From Strongylocentrotus droebachiensis (Eukaryota > Echinodermata > Echinoidea > Camarodonta > Strongylocentrotidae), in the NCBI GenBank assembly GCA_035222895.1, contig JAVYIG010000603.1, positions 124,001 to 188,000 of the forward strand: 64,000 nucleotides of DNA, in the 5' to 3' direction. Positions 10,622 through 20,516 of the stretch are shown one piece after another; the first letter of the stretch is position 1, and every line of letters starts with the position of its first letter. Under the pieces are notes generated by a model that saw nothing but the letters and a program-made list of their open reading frames with translations, had not been told where the DNA came from and made no database searches. Position numbers and translations under genes: made by a program.

Positions 10622-11284
10622 CTAATGTTTAAGACAAAGTTGAGTAATGGTCACGTGATCGAATGTAAATGAAACTGTCTGGAAGTATTTGAAAAGTTTG
10701 ATTCTGTAGCACATAGGAAGTGGTGTATATTGTGAGGTTTGGGAATAATCATTGTTAACAAAACATCGAGTCACTATTGTTCAGGCATAAAGTTTCCAGC
10801 TATCGAAACATAAGAGAAATCAAATGAAAAACACGATGCTTAATTACTTTGATTAGACTCCATCGAAAGAATTATAATTTCTTCGAAACCGTTGAAACGT
10901 GAAATGATGTATACAAAATATAAAGAAAACTAGAAAGTGATACATACATGAATTAAGGGATCAGGGAAAAACTATATTATCAAAGAATGTGAATCGTCTG
11001 TTAAAGATGCTAGCCTGTTGTAGTGGCGTAGATATAAGGGGAAGGGGGCACGAGGTTGTAGGCGGGGTTCAAAACATTAAAACGAAAGAAGAAACAAAAC
11101 AAAATAGAGAAAGGAAAAGGAATAAGAGAAAATGACTGGCAAAGAAGACGCCTGGACCTTATCCTGCACCCTTTCGCCATCAAATGGCCTTGTTAATTCA
11201 CATCTAACTTACCAAGTATGACCGTGTCCCCATACCCCCTCCCCCGTTCTAGGCACCCTAAATGGATAGACTAGGCTTATTTAA
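10622..11284. other. Intron sequence without recognised elements
   Basis: Part of the intron between the transmembrane and EGF-like exons. No exon or element end was recognised here. Confidence 0.5.
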
Positions 11285-12352
11285 AGCCCCACTGTCCTAC
11301 TTGTAGCTACTTGCTCCCTCTATACAGTGCGTCCCAGAAAAAACGAAACCGAGAAGTATCGATGTTTTATCATAAATTTATCACAACCATAATTAATGAA
11401 TGATACATATTTGGAAAGCTTAGAGTCTCCTCTTTCAGTTGATGCTATTCAGATGATGCATATTTCACGCATAAGTGATTAAAAGCAATTTGAAGGAAAG
11501 AAACCAAAAAGACATTTGGCGGGCGGTATCTGAATTTCGAAGAAAAATTAACATTTCTAGAAAGTTGAGTTTCTGCCCTTTCATATGACACCTCAATCAG
11601 GAAAAATGAGTGAGGAATAACAAAGTTCTGTTTGTTTAAAGTAGCCCTTACATTTTCATAATTTTAACAAACGAATTCGTTTTCACTGGGTGCCTGCCGT
11701 AGCAAAAAGCAGATTTGACAAAAGACTTAACTCCGTTTCGTTGACAATCAGCCATGCATGAAGACTCTCGTCTACGGCTGATTGTCAACGAAACGGAGTT
11801 AAGTCTTTTGTTAATTTCGTTTATTGATACGGCAGGCAGCCAGTGAAAACGAATTCGTTTAATAAAATTATGGAAATGCAAGCACTACTTTAAACAAACA
11901 GAACTTTGTCATGCCTCGCTCATTTTTCCTGATTGAGGTGTCATATGAAAGGGCAGAAACTCAACTTTCTAGAAATGTTAATTTTTCTTCGAAATTCAGA
12001 TACCGCCCGCCAGATGTCTTTTTGGTTTCCTTCCTTCGAATTGCTTTTAATCACTCATGCGTGAAATATGCATCATCTAAGAAGCATCAACTGAAAGAGG
12101 AGACTCTAAGCTTTTCAAATATGTATCATTCATTAATTATGGTTCTGATTAAGTTATGATAAAACATCGATACTTCTCGGTTTCGTTTTTTCTGGGACGC
12201 ACTGTATAGAAAACTTCCCCAATCGATGCCTGTTGGTCCCCCATGATCCTCTTTTTCTTATGTTAGTTGAGAGCTGAGTTAATGAGATAGCCACCTGTCG
12301 GTGACCTCGCTGTGTGGTCTAATCCCTTTTGGCCCAGTAGTATCGACGGTCT
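11285..12352. mobile_element. TTAA MITE interrupted by a second element
   Basis: Outer element of the 6538-6720 family: left end AGCCCCACTGTCC after TTAA (11281-11284), right end before TTAA (12353-12356). Without the 880-bp nested insertion and its TA duplication it would be about 186 bp, matching its relatives. It lies in a receptor-gene intron close to the EGF-like exon. Confidence 0.7.
11325..12204. mobile_element. 880-bp foldback element with TA target duplication
   Basis: Termini CAGTGCGTCCCAGAAA and its exact inverse, flanked by TA (11323-11324 and 12205-12206), typical of Tc1/mariner-like insertion. The two arms are inverted repeats of about 420 bp that meet near 11760, so the element is almost entirely palindromic. 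The protein frames on it are arm shadows without transposase motifs. It is inserted inside the TTAA MITE. Confidence 0.75.
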
Positions 12353-12382
12353 TTAAAGAATATGAAACCAGAAGAAACTCAC

Positions 12383-12482
12383 GTGCAGGTAACATTTGCA
12401 GAGCCGGGCTCGACCCTTACACATGTATCTCCATTACCACAATGATTGTCCAATGAACATGGATCAGTCAGCAGCCCAAAAC
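12383..12482 (-). CDS. Receptor gene, membrane-proximal EGF-like exon
   Basis: 100-nt exon with acceptor TTTTTATCCGCAG, donor CTGCAC/gtgagt, entry phase 1 and exit phase 2; both match the neighbours (15923-16160 and 10474-10621). It encodes DPCSLDNHCGNGDTC then a spacer and a fourth Cys (VTC). This looks like the first half of an EGF domain, C-x5-C-x5-C-x11-C; the last two cysteines of a full EGF are absent because the next exon begins the membrane segment. Known family comparison: transmembrane mucins carry an EGF here, after SEA. The EGF assignment is tentative, the exon itself is well supported. Confidence 0.75.
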
Positions 12483-12559
12483 CTGCGGATAAAAATGATT
12501 CAAAATGTTTGCCTTCCTCCATGTAATGTTAACATTGATATATGCTATACTTGCTATAC

Positions 12560-12698
12560 TTGGCGCATTGGTAGAGCAGTGGTCTCGTAACCGCGAGGTC
12601 CCGGCTTCGAAACCAAGTCGATGCGCTCGTCGGTCAATTGATTGCTTACTTACAAGCATACACATGATTTCTTAACAGTCAAATAAAACAAACAAACC
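12560..12698 (+). mobile_element. tRNA-derived SINE
   Basis: TGGCGCATTGGTAGAGCAGTGG is a tRNA-like D-arm/A box, and CCCGGCTTCGAAACC about 30 nt later is a B box. The body ends in an A-rich tail (aaataaaacaaacaaac). The sequence cannot fold as a full cloverleaf with a paired acceptor stem as far as I can see, so a SINE is favoured over a true tRNA gene. Confidence 0.6.
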
Positions 12699-13007
12699 TC
12701 AAATACATTTGAACAACTTTAGATCTCCCTTTCCTGCAGATGAATCCTAAACAATTTGGTTAGAATCCAGCCATGTGTTTTTAAGAAGAAGAAAATGTGC
12801 AATTAATGCCACTGATGAACTTTGGGGGCGCTGCTCCAGGCCTCCCTAGGGGATACGTACGCCATTTGAACAGATGGAGATCACTATCGCCTGAGGACGA
12901 TTCCTACCAAGTCTGGTTAAAATCCGACCAAGAGATTTTGAGAAGAAGTTGAAAATATGAAAAGGATTACCGACAATGGACGTCGGACAAAGAGCGATCG
13001 TAATAAC
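12699..13007. other. Intron sequence
   Basis: Nothing recognised apart from a repeated 'atttgaacaactttagatctcc / atttgaacagatggagatcac' type motif that suggests a worn tandem repeat. Confidence 0.4.
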
Positions 13008-13010
13008 TTA

Positions 13011-13148
13011 TGCTACGTTCACAAAGGTCATTCGTACGAATCTCCCTGTTTTTCCATTGTCTTTCTGAATTTCCATTGTCTGAAAATCGTTCGTACGGCG
13101 TTCGTACGGCGTTCGTAGCAGTTCGTAATGGCATTTGTAACCGATGCT
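13011..13148. mobile_element. Harbinger-type MITE abutting the larger element
   Basis: 138-bp member of the TTCGTACG family between TTA at 13008-13010 and TTA at 13149-13151. The right TTA also serves as the left flank of the 2.6-kb element, so the two elements sit head to tail and share one target copy. Confidence 0.7.
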
Positions 13149-13654
13149 TTATGCCTTGGTCACAAATACCCTTACGGGCTGCTACGAACGCCGTACGAAC
13201 GATTTTCAGACCATTTCGTAAGATCTTCTTAAGAAGGCCGTACGAAACAAGCGCTCGTAAACCGTTCGTAGACCGTTCGTAAGAACGCAGATTGGTCGAT
13301 GGTCTTGTCCAAGATTTTTTTTTTAACATCGTACGAAACCCTCTCTTCGTAAGGCGGCCGTACGAACGCCGTAATTACATCGTAAGAACCACGCAAGATC
13401 TACGTACATTTCATAGGGTCGAGGGACAATTCTAGAAGCTTCAAATTATTACGATGACCGTAAGAACGCCTCAAGTTGTTCATAGAGGGCTCCTACGGCG
13501 TTCGTAAGAACGCCTTACGAGCGGCGATTCTTAATGTCTTCGTACGAATGACTCCCGGCGTTCGTAAGACGTTCGTAAGGTGCTCGTAAGGTGTACGTAC
13601 ACAATTTATGCAAATTTTGAGTTTTAACGGTTATAAAGCCTCACTCTGTTCATA

Positions 13655-13801
13655 GTGTTCGTCGAGGGTGCATCTCCTGCCGAAGAAATATGGGACCAAA
13701 TGGGAAATCTGTTAGAGGGAAGAGAGGGAAGGGAAACAAACGTAAGGAAAGAGATGGGGAGGAAGGAGAAAGAGGAGGAGAGCAGCAACAACAATATCAA
13801 G
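13655..13801 (+). pseudogene. Coding remnant left of the hAT insertion
   Basis: A frame starting at ATG 13655 reads ASPAEEIWDQMGNLLEGREG and then a Lys/Glu-rich and Asn-rich stretch, before running into the hAT-like element at 13802. The composition suggests the N-terminal, low-complexity part of a DNA-binding protein carried by the Harbinger-like element. The frame does not continue cleanly on the far side. Confidence 0.4.
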
Positions 13802-15006
13802 CAGAGGCGCCGGAAGTGGGGGGGGGGGGGGGGAGCAGGGGGTCATTCGCCCCCCTCCAACCCCCCTATAAAAAAAGCAGTAAAGGAATAAAGATAATTT
13901 GTATTTTTTTAACCAAAAAGAACATAAAAAAGAACAAAACCTGAATTGAATCACATATAAATTATATTCCATTCAAAGAAAAGAAAAGTTAATAGGGATT
14001 AAATTTCGTATACATTCCGCTTGCTCCTACATTTTATCAATGGAGGTTTTTATAATAATGCGATTTGCGCATATCGTGGAAATATTGTAAGAGGATGGGA
14101 AAGTGTGTGTGTGTTTTTATTATAGAGGTGAGAAGACATGAGCCCCTGAACACTGGCGTAATAATGGGCGGGGGTATTTCTAATTCGATACCAGTGATTT
14201 ACAAACGTTGCTGAAATGACATGATTTTCCGGTATTTTTTCTCATTTTTTTTGCAAATCATATCTTTTCATGCGTTTGTTTGAAAATTACTAATTCCCAA
14301 ATTAACGGCGGGGCATAAAAATATGCTTATTTAGAAGCCTTCATTTCAGGGCCTGCAGAACGGCGGGGCTCGGGGCTCGAGCCCCCCTCACTTTTAAAAA
14401 AAAAGAGGAAAGGGAGAGAGAGAACAAAATGTGTGACCTACCAATGTCACAAATGAGATGTCAAAATATGCTCATCTGACCGTAATTAGATGCCGAAAAC
14501 CTTTGAGCTTCCAGGGGCTCTGCCCCCTGGACCCCAACAAGGGCTCTAAGACAGCCCCCTGCGGGATGCTCATCTGACCGTAATTGAATACCTAAAACCC
14601 CTGAGCTTCCGTGGGCTCTGCTCCCTGGAACCCCCGACAATTAGTGACCTGCCAGTAACACAAATAAGGTATCTAAATATGCTTATCTGACCCCAATTTG
14701 ATGCCTAAAAACCATGAGCTTCCGGGGGCTTAGTCCCTTGACCCCTGCCGGTGCAAAGCCCCCGGACCACACGCCAATTTACGCTACGCTCGCTACACTC
14801 TAACCTGCTCGTTAATACTCCACTTTGAAAAATGTTCCTTGGGGCCTGCATGTAACATGTAGGCCTAGGAGTGGTGGTGATGCAAATTTTTCTTCTGCCC
14901 CCCCCCCCCTCCTCCAAACGATTTTGCTCATTACGCCACTGCCCCTGGAAGGTGAGCCCCCTGGATTTTTTGCCACCCCAATCCCAAACTGCATTCGGAG
15001 CGCCTG
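13802..15006 (-). mobile_element. hAT-like element nested in the Harbinger-like element
   Basis: Left end CAGAGGCGCCGGAAGTG, right end GGAGCGCCTG, with an 8-bp direct duplication ATATCAAG on both sides (13794-13801, 15007-15014), the size made by hAT transposases. Its body is the reverse complement of the element at 20517-22148. It has long G/C runs, two or three copies of a 95-bp G-rich repeat and no transposase. Confidence 0.7.
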
Positions 15007-15046
15007 ATATCAAGAAATGATGGCCATATCGGAAGCGACCGGGAGT

Positions 15047-15204
15047 AGGCGGTGGAAGATGACGACGACAAGGAGGAGGGAGAACCATCAAGACGGCAGT
15101 TTGACGGCGATGAAGATGAGGTAACGGGGAAACTAAGAAAGGAGAAGCAGTCATATGACTTTGATGCCACGTCAGAGCAAAAACTTGTTGACTTCTTCGG
15201 TTAA
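15047..15204 (+). pseudogene. MADF/Myb-SANT-like fragment
   Basis: A plus-strand frame reads an acidic EDDDDKEEGEPSRRQFDGDE, then SYDFDATSEQKLVDFFG and a stop. The last part resembles the start of a MADF (Myb/SANT-like) domain, a DNA-binding fold found in Harbinger-encoded second proteins. The domain is cut off after about 15 residues, and the frame upstream is blocked by a stop, so it is a relic. Identification rests on a short motif and is tentative. Confidence 0.4.
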
Positions 15205-15749
15205 CATGACTGCTTTTATAATAAAGGAAGTAACAGATATGCTAACAGCAAGTTCAACAAACATTTTATGGAGTTGCAGTTGCAGTTGTAGTCTTCTTGG
15301 CAATACTGTCATCGTGTAATATCAAACTTTCAACAGTTATAGAATTTTCGACAGTATACGGCAGCGTTTTTTTTGCAACCCGACCAAAGAGGATTTTTTT
15401 TTCGCAAGATCTTCTTACGAATGACTTGTGAATGGCGTGAGTTAAACGTACGACCACCTTGCGAGAACAAAAACTCGTAAGATTGGCGTAAGTCTGAAGT
15501 AAGAAGAACACAAGGCGTTCTTACGAAAAACGTACGAACTCTGGGGCCATTGTATAACCGAAAATCACTTCGTTTCTCAAGAAGGTCTTGAGTTGTTCCT
15601 GCGAATTAAACGGCGTTCGTACGAACTCCGTAAGAAGGACGTAAGAAACTATGCCCCATCTGCGAATCTCTACGAACTCTAAAATTCGTAGGAACAGGGA
15701 GATTCGTACGAACGAATCGTTCGTACGAACATTTGTGACCGTAGCATTA

Positions 15750-15922
15750 CTTGAGCCTTGGCAGATGAGCTAATAATGAAGAAAAAGAAGAAAAAATAAA
15801 GAAAAGGGGGAGGGGGAGAAGAAGAAGGAGGAGGAGAGGAAAAGAAGATAAAGAAGCAGAAAAAATTGGTATTTGTTATAGCGCATATATCCACAACGCT
15901 TCCCCCCAGTACCCTTTAGCAC
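15750..15922. other. Purine-rich intron sequence
   Basis: A long GA-rich tract (15778-15866) lies just downstream of the SEA-like exon's donor. Confidence 0.5.
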
Positions 15923-16160
15923 CTGGGTGGAGAGTGGCGAATGTAGTATTGCTGCATGACTCACTTTGAACGCTGACTCCAGGGATGTTGTTGATAGAGG
16001 CTTTCACGAGTGATGTCAACTGTTGAATAGTGATGTCACTCCTAAAGGTCACGTCCAGTCTGACCCTTGCTGTGATTAGGTCAATGACGTCATTATTCGC
16101 TGAAATGGCACTTCCATTTACGCTATTTACTTCTGGAAGGCTGTTGACAGCAATCACGAT
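15923..16160 (-). CDS. Receptor gene, SEA-like domain, exon 2
   Basis: 238-nt exon, acceptor CTCTCTAG, donor CCACCCAG/gtgcta, entry phase 0 and exit phase 1. It encodes 79 residues beginning IVIAVNSLPEV and containing TARVRLDVTF followed by TIQQLTSLVKASINN. That order, a beta strand then an amphipathic helix, matches the second half of SEA domains. There is one Cys (ESCSNTTF) and at least two N-x-S/T sites. The autoproteolysis motif GSVVV of classical SEA domains is not seen. A second possible donor nine bases further on would break the phase with the next exon. The SEA call is supported mainly by fold-like pattern and by its position between two EGF modules. Confidence 0.7.
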
Positions 16161-16480
16161 CTAGAGAGATAAATACATTATACATTTCATGATGCAGTTA
16201 TTCATTTTTTGTTAAAGCAATACAAACATGACAACACTTGACATTTTAATAATAAATAGTTTCAAAGCATTTTTTGCGCGCTTGCAAAACGTAACAAATT
16301 CAGGTATCATCAACATATAACTGTTGACAGTTGGTCACACCAGCAGTGCCTTAATAGGCGAATCAAATTGGTTCATTGCTGCTAAGACGGTGTATCGTTT
16401 CACTAATCTATTCATGAACAAAATAGAGAGTTTCCCAAACTCAAGGTTTTATTTTGAGAAATAACCAATGTTACACTTAC

Positions 16481-16590
16481 TGAATCCAGCAGGTTCTGTA
16501 CCACTGTTGACCCAATGGGAACAGCTGCACGTTTCCTTCGACCAGAAGTTGGACTCGGAAACGTTATGTTGACATCGAATTTCACCAAGT
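16481..16590 (-). CDS. Receptor gene, SEA-like domain, exon 1 with RRKR motif
   Basis: 110-nt exon, acceptor AAAATGATACAG, donor GATTCA/gtaagt, entry phase 1, exit phase 0. It encodes DLVKFDVNITFPSPTSGRRK, R, then AAVPIGSTVVQNLLDS. KFDVNITF is strand-like with an N-glycosylation sequon (NIT); RRKR is a consensus furin site, and GSTVV is distantly similar to the SEA cleavage motif but in an unusual place. Together with the next exon it forms a unit of about 115 residues, the normal size of a SEA domain. Processing by furin is a prediction only. Confidence 0.7.
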
Positions 16591-16729
16591 CTGTATCATT
16601 TTAAATAAAGAAACACAACAGGCCACCGTAACAAAAATATTTCAGGTCAATTCGAATTTGAAACAAGGTTTTTGATTAGTAAGGTGTCGACCGTTTTTAA
16701 CAATATGTGCATGCAATAATGATTATGCC

Positions 16730-17090
16730 ATTAGCGATTCATTTGTGGAATCGATCAGAAAAGGTTGATCATCTAGCATATAAGTATTGGTGTGTACTGC
16801 AAGGTTCTGGAATCATCAAAATGATAAGAAATTTGGCCCAGTCTTGGTAAAGTAACAAGCACTGTACACAGAAAGATGTTTATGGGACTAAATGTTGTCG
16901 GGGCTACCTACCTTGATTTCCTTATCTTTCTATGCTCATTACTCAGCCAGTATACATTTTCTTCCAAAATTGTTTGGCACATAACATTTATTTGTAATCT
17001 TGAATATTCAGTGTAAGTTTCGTTTGATTCTGTGAGAATTCTTTTTTTTTTTTTACCAGAACTCAAGTTTATCTTTAAAATGAAATGCAA
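16730..17090 (+). repeat. Dispersed repeat, copy near 16.9 kb
   Basis: About 330 bp shared with 22260-22590, and partly with 2200-2480 in inverse. Shared text includes 'ctttctatgctcattactca' and 'ccagaactcaagtttatctt'. Non-coding. Confidence 0.6.
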
Positions 17091-17962
17091 TCAAATTAGA
17101 ATGGTGACACCGTCCAGCCAGATATGTTTCATGATAGTGCCTTTCAACATGAAATGAACAACTGGGGCAAAGTAGGCCCCCATCTTGGACCTGTAATCCA
17201 CCATTGCCTACACACATTTCTGATCACACACCATTCATAATGTGCATTGCAACTCCCATTCACAATACACAATGACCATAAGTTTTCTGTGATGGTTGGC
17301 ACACTTCATAAATTTCCTTTTTAAAGTACTTTTTAAGAGCCACCCCTAAATTTCTGCATACACCACAACATTTAGTGAAAATTGTGTTTTTATATCAAGG
17401 CAAAATTTTACGATCAAAATTGCTTATCTTGGTCTATTTTGCCAATTTTCTCGGAGAAAGAACGCATTGTAGTCTTCGAAATAAATTGGATATATGCAGT
17501 ATGTTGTTAAAAGCCACATATGGGGCTATAGCAAAATTGGAGCCAACACGGACAGACAGTGATGGGTTCAAGCTTGGTGGTCTCCAATTCCCTACACCTA
17601 CCCTATATGGACTGATAAATCAAGCAATGGACGGGAATATTATTTGAACAGCTGAAGATAGAAACTTATGGAGAACATGTGCCACAACTAAGGCACAAGG
17701 TCCAATTTATTTTATTTCATTGTCGCCCAAACTGCCTCCAAGCTACGGGACATACATACAGACAGATAGATAGATAGAATAGTTTTACTATGGTTAACTG
17801 ATAGTGAAGCCTGTGGTATAAGGTATCCCATGATAAATATTACCTGACACAGAGAGATTATTTCTGGGCCATATTAAGAGTTAAATCATGGATAAATTGC
17901 GTATATGGATAGGCCAGGCAATTGCTATCCCTTGTTTAAATTGGGTTTAAGAGAAACATATA
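17091..17962. other. Intron sequence duplicated elsewhere in the gene
   Basis: The part from about 17590 to 17900 resembles 23740-23960, 29400-29640 and 35740-35990 (shared text such as 'gaagcctgtggtataa', 'ccatattaagagttaaatca'). It marks an old cassette duplication within the gene, not a coding region. Confidence 0.55.
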
Positions 17963-17994
17963 TTCTTGACAATCGCTGGCGTTGGGACCACACT
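17963..17994 (-). pseudogene. Decayed EGF half-exon
   Basis: After a good acceptor (ATTATTTTGCAG) the minus strand reads ECGPNASDCQEY, homologous to the 39-nt exon at 24047-24085 and to the start of the full EGF exon at 19198-19299. No GT in a suitable phase follows where the sister exon has its donor, so it is probably skipped. Confidence 0.45.
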
Positions 17995-19197
17995 CTGCAA
18001 AATAATAGATAAAATATTTTAATTGTACAATACACTGGTGTTACCACAGATGATGCGTACCTACATTACTAAACAGAAAACCCCGATAAGAGTCATGTTT
18101 ACGCGTTCTCGGATTTTTGGATCACTTTATTTCATGAGCATCGTTAGGACCATAAACTCCGCCTTGGACGTTTTTCACTGTGTAATTACCAGAACTTATG
18201 TAATACCCGTTTCTATTACACCCTTCGTTGTTATCGTCTTTACATTCAGAATGCACCCCACCCCTTTTCGGACAAACTATATTTTGCACTCCTATCACCA
18301 TGATAACTTTTCTTTACTTTTCAGTATTTCGGCAAATACTTCCAGTTGCTCTCGTTTGTATTTTGTATTAATGTCGTTATGTTGTTTGATTTCTTATGTC
18401 AAACTTCCCTTGAAAAAACAAAGGTAACACGTCCTGACATTGGTCAAGAAATTAGGTGTCTGATCGAAAATTTGAGAACTCGCAAACAATGACTCTTGTA
18501 AAGATTTCTGCTTTGTACAGTAAACACACTTCGTACACTGGTCAGTAACTCTGAAGTATAAAAGGATTAAAATTTGTTTGAAGGCAAGGCGATCAGACGG
18601 ATGATTTCATGAACGTTGAAAAAAAAATGATCGTTAATAACTCAAATAATTTAAATTCAACATCGCTTATAATGCTGCTCTGTCCGATCTGACATATTCT
18701 TTTGAGAACTAATCAGTACTTAGATTTTATGAACGACTCGTTATGTTGTTGTTTGTTCGCCTAATTTAATAGTGACAAGGTTGTACCGAACAACAGTCAG
18801 CACAATCATTTCTACTTTTGCTACATCCTTGCTTTAGTACATAGGCGTATTAAATGAGTGGAGGATGGGACTTTTTGTTAAAAGACCAATCTCCCATTGA
18901 GTTTCTACATGTGTTATGTCTCGATCAAAACAGCAGATCACCTAATTCGTCTCCGTGACGAATTCAATGTCTAGTTATTATTACATTACACATAGCTTAC
19001 AGTGTCTTCTAACGCGGTGCTCTTTTTATCACTCTGTGCTTTACCGGTTTCTTCTCTGTGGCCTTAAATATTGTTTTCTGTTTCTTCTTTTTTTCTTTTC
19101 TTCCGTCCCTCTCTGGCCCTTTTCAGGCCGCCAAAAAGTGTGGCGGGCCGATTCGGACCCACCTGGATCTGACAGTGATAATGATATATTGTCATAC
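17995..19197. other. Intron sequence
   Basis: Contains a segment (18420-18650) that recurs at 19740-19960 and 24590-24800. These three copies lie at the same distance upstream of the three EGF-type exons, evidence that exon and intron were duplicated together. No other exon is supported. Confidence 0.55.
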
Positions 19198-19299
19198 CTT
19201 CGGCACACAAAGGTCCAGTAAATCCCGGAGCACATGTACATGCATTGTTCTCACAGGTACCTCCGTTCATGCATGGGTTGACAGAACTGTTACACTCAA
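19198..19299 (-). CDS. Receptor gene, EGF domain exon
   Basis: 102-nt exon, acceptor CTCCTCTTTGTAG, donor GCCGAAG/gtatga, phase 1-1. It encodes 34 residues with six cysteines in EGF order: EC, VNPCMNGGTC, NNACTC, then GFTGPLC. NPCMNGGTC and APGFTGPLC are textbook EGF signatures. No calcium-binding D-x-D/N-E start is present, so it is a plain EGF module, probably a spacer or ligand contact between the CCP part and the SEA-like domain. Upstream intron sequence is shared with two relic EGF exons. Confidence 0.9.
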
Positions 19300-20003
19300 C
19301 TACAAAGAGGAGAGAAATCATACCAAACAAAACATGCATATTTATAAGGTGAGTAACAAGTGACTAGCTGTGAGTACAGTCACGCTTTGTTAACAATCTT
19401 ATATTAAGAATAGAAGATTTTTATTTTTATTGTGACATTATCAAACTAGAGAGAAGGATCCATGTTCTGCTTTACCCCGTTTTCACAACTCCTCTGCCTC
19501 ATCACTATGGGGATAAGTTTACATGTTATACAAATGTTTACAAAGTGCATGATCACTACTTTGAATTTAGCAAGTCAATTAGGTAGGGAACTGGACTGTT
19601 ACAAAATCGTTTGGTTTTACATTTTAACTGTTCTCTGGTATTTGATATGCGCAGGCTTCTACTGTTCTTACAAGCTGGTATGAGGTAAGATACCTTCTCT
19701 ATATAATACAAAAGTAAAACGTTCCTGGGCGGTGGTCAATAAATTAGGTTATAAAAAATTTAAGAACTCGCAATCATGACACTTGTTAAGATTTCTATTT
19801 CGTACAGTAGATTAACCGGTCAGTAACTTTCAGGTTGAAATGAATATTACAAAAACGGTTTTTAGACAAAATATTATGGTAACCTTAGCGATCTTACGGA
19901 TGATTTCACGAACGTTGAACAAAATGAGATTAATTGATCGTTAAAAACTCAAATGTTAAAACTCGTATAAAGGCTTGTTCAGATAATGTTTAAAATACAG
20001 TGG

Positions 20004-20210
20004 CCCGTATTCTGAAGTCGTGTCTTACTAAGTCATGACCAAATCAACTGTTTAGTTAGACAAGACCTAAACGCGAGTTCGCGTCTAAGTCCTGTCTAAC
20101 TCAATTTCGTATTCTGAAGTCGTGTCTAAGTCGCGTCTAACTAAACAACTATTTAAGTCCTGTCTAAGTCGTTTTTAGCTACGAAGTCGTTCTTAACTTT
20201 AGTCACGGCT
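20004..20210. repeat. Repeat built on TATTCTGAAGTCGTGTCT
   Basis: The words 'cgtattctgaagtcgtgtct', 'aagtcctgtctaa' and 'ctaactaaacaact' recur in direct and inverted form in 200 bp, resembling a worn foldback MITE. No clear target duplication. Confidence 0.45.
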
Positions 20211-20516
20211 ACTGCGCATGCCCAGTAGGCGTTAATTCTGACATTCCCGCAGACGATAGACCCAATGCGCATGCGTGCGCACACCGGATGAATAAATTAA
20301 CGCGTATAGCTAGCTGTGCTAGTGATGTGATCGTGAATGTCGTGACTAGACTGCATATATACACTTTGTACGTATACTGTATACTGCACTGGTGCACAGT
20401 ACAAACACACTAATATACTTGTCAGTGCCTCAGTGCTCGGAAAATCCAGAAAAGAAACTTCTCCAACAGAATGGTCAGTTTATTATAGTTTATGGAATTT
20501 TCAAGATGTCACCATC

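Larger units (their letters stand above)
13152..15746. mobile_element. Non-autonomous PIF/Harbinger-like element
   Basis: Left terminus TGCCTTGGTCACAAATA and right terminus CATTTGTGACCGTAGCA are inverted repeats, flanked by TTA (13149-13151, 15747-15749). Both subterminal zones (13160-13600 and 15350-15745) are packed with TTCGTACG, TTCGTAAG and their inverses, as expected of transposase-binding repeats. Inside is a coding fragment resembling the Myb/SANT-like (MADF) second protein of Harbinger elements, but no DDE transposase. A 1.2-kb hAT-like element interrupts it. The small TTA MITEs in the window look like deletion derivatives of this type. Confidence 0.65.

Noticed and set aside
11648-12159. 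Protein-coding genes in the 880-bp foldback
   Set aside because: The frames are mirror images in the inverted arms, without transposase motifs or splice context.
12560-12640. Functional tRNA gene
   Set aside because: A and B boxes are present, but I cannot build a full cloverleaf and the A-rich tail fits a SINE.
13712-13972. Pro/Leu-rich protein on the minus strand at 13.7-14.0 kb
   Set aside because: Produced by the G/C homopolymers of the hAT-like element.
15876-16157. The SEA-like frame extended to YWGEALWIYAL at its end
   Set aside because: That extension is intron read-through; a donor at CCAG/gtgcta gives the phase needed by the next exon.
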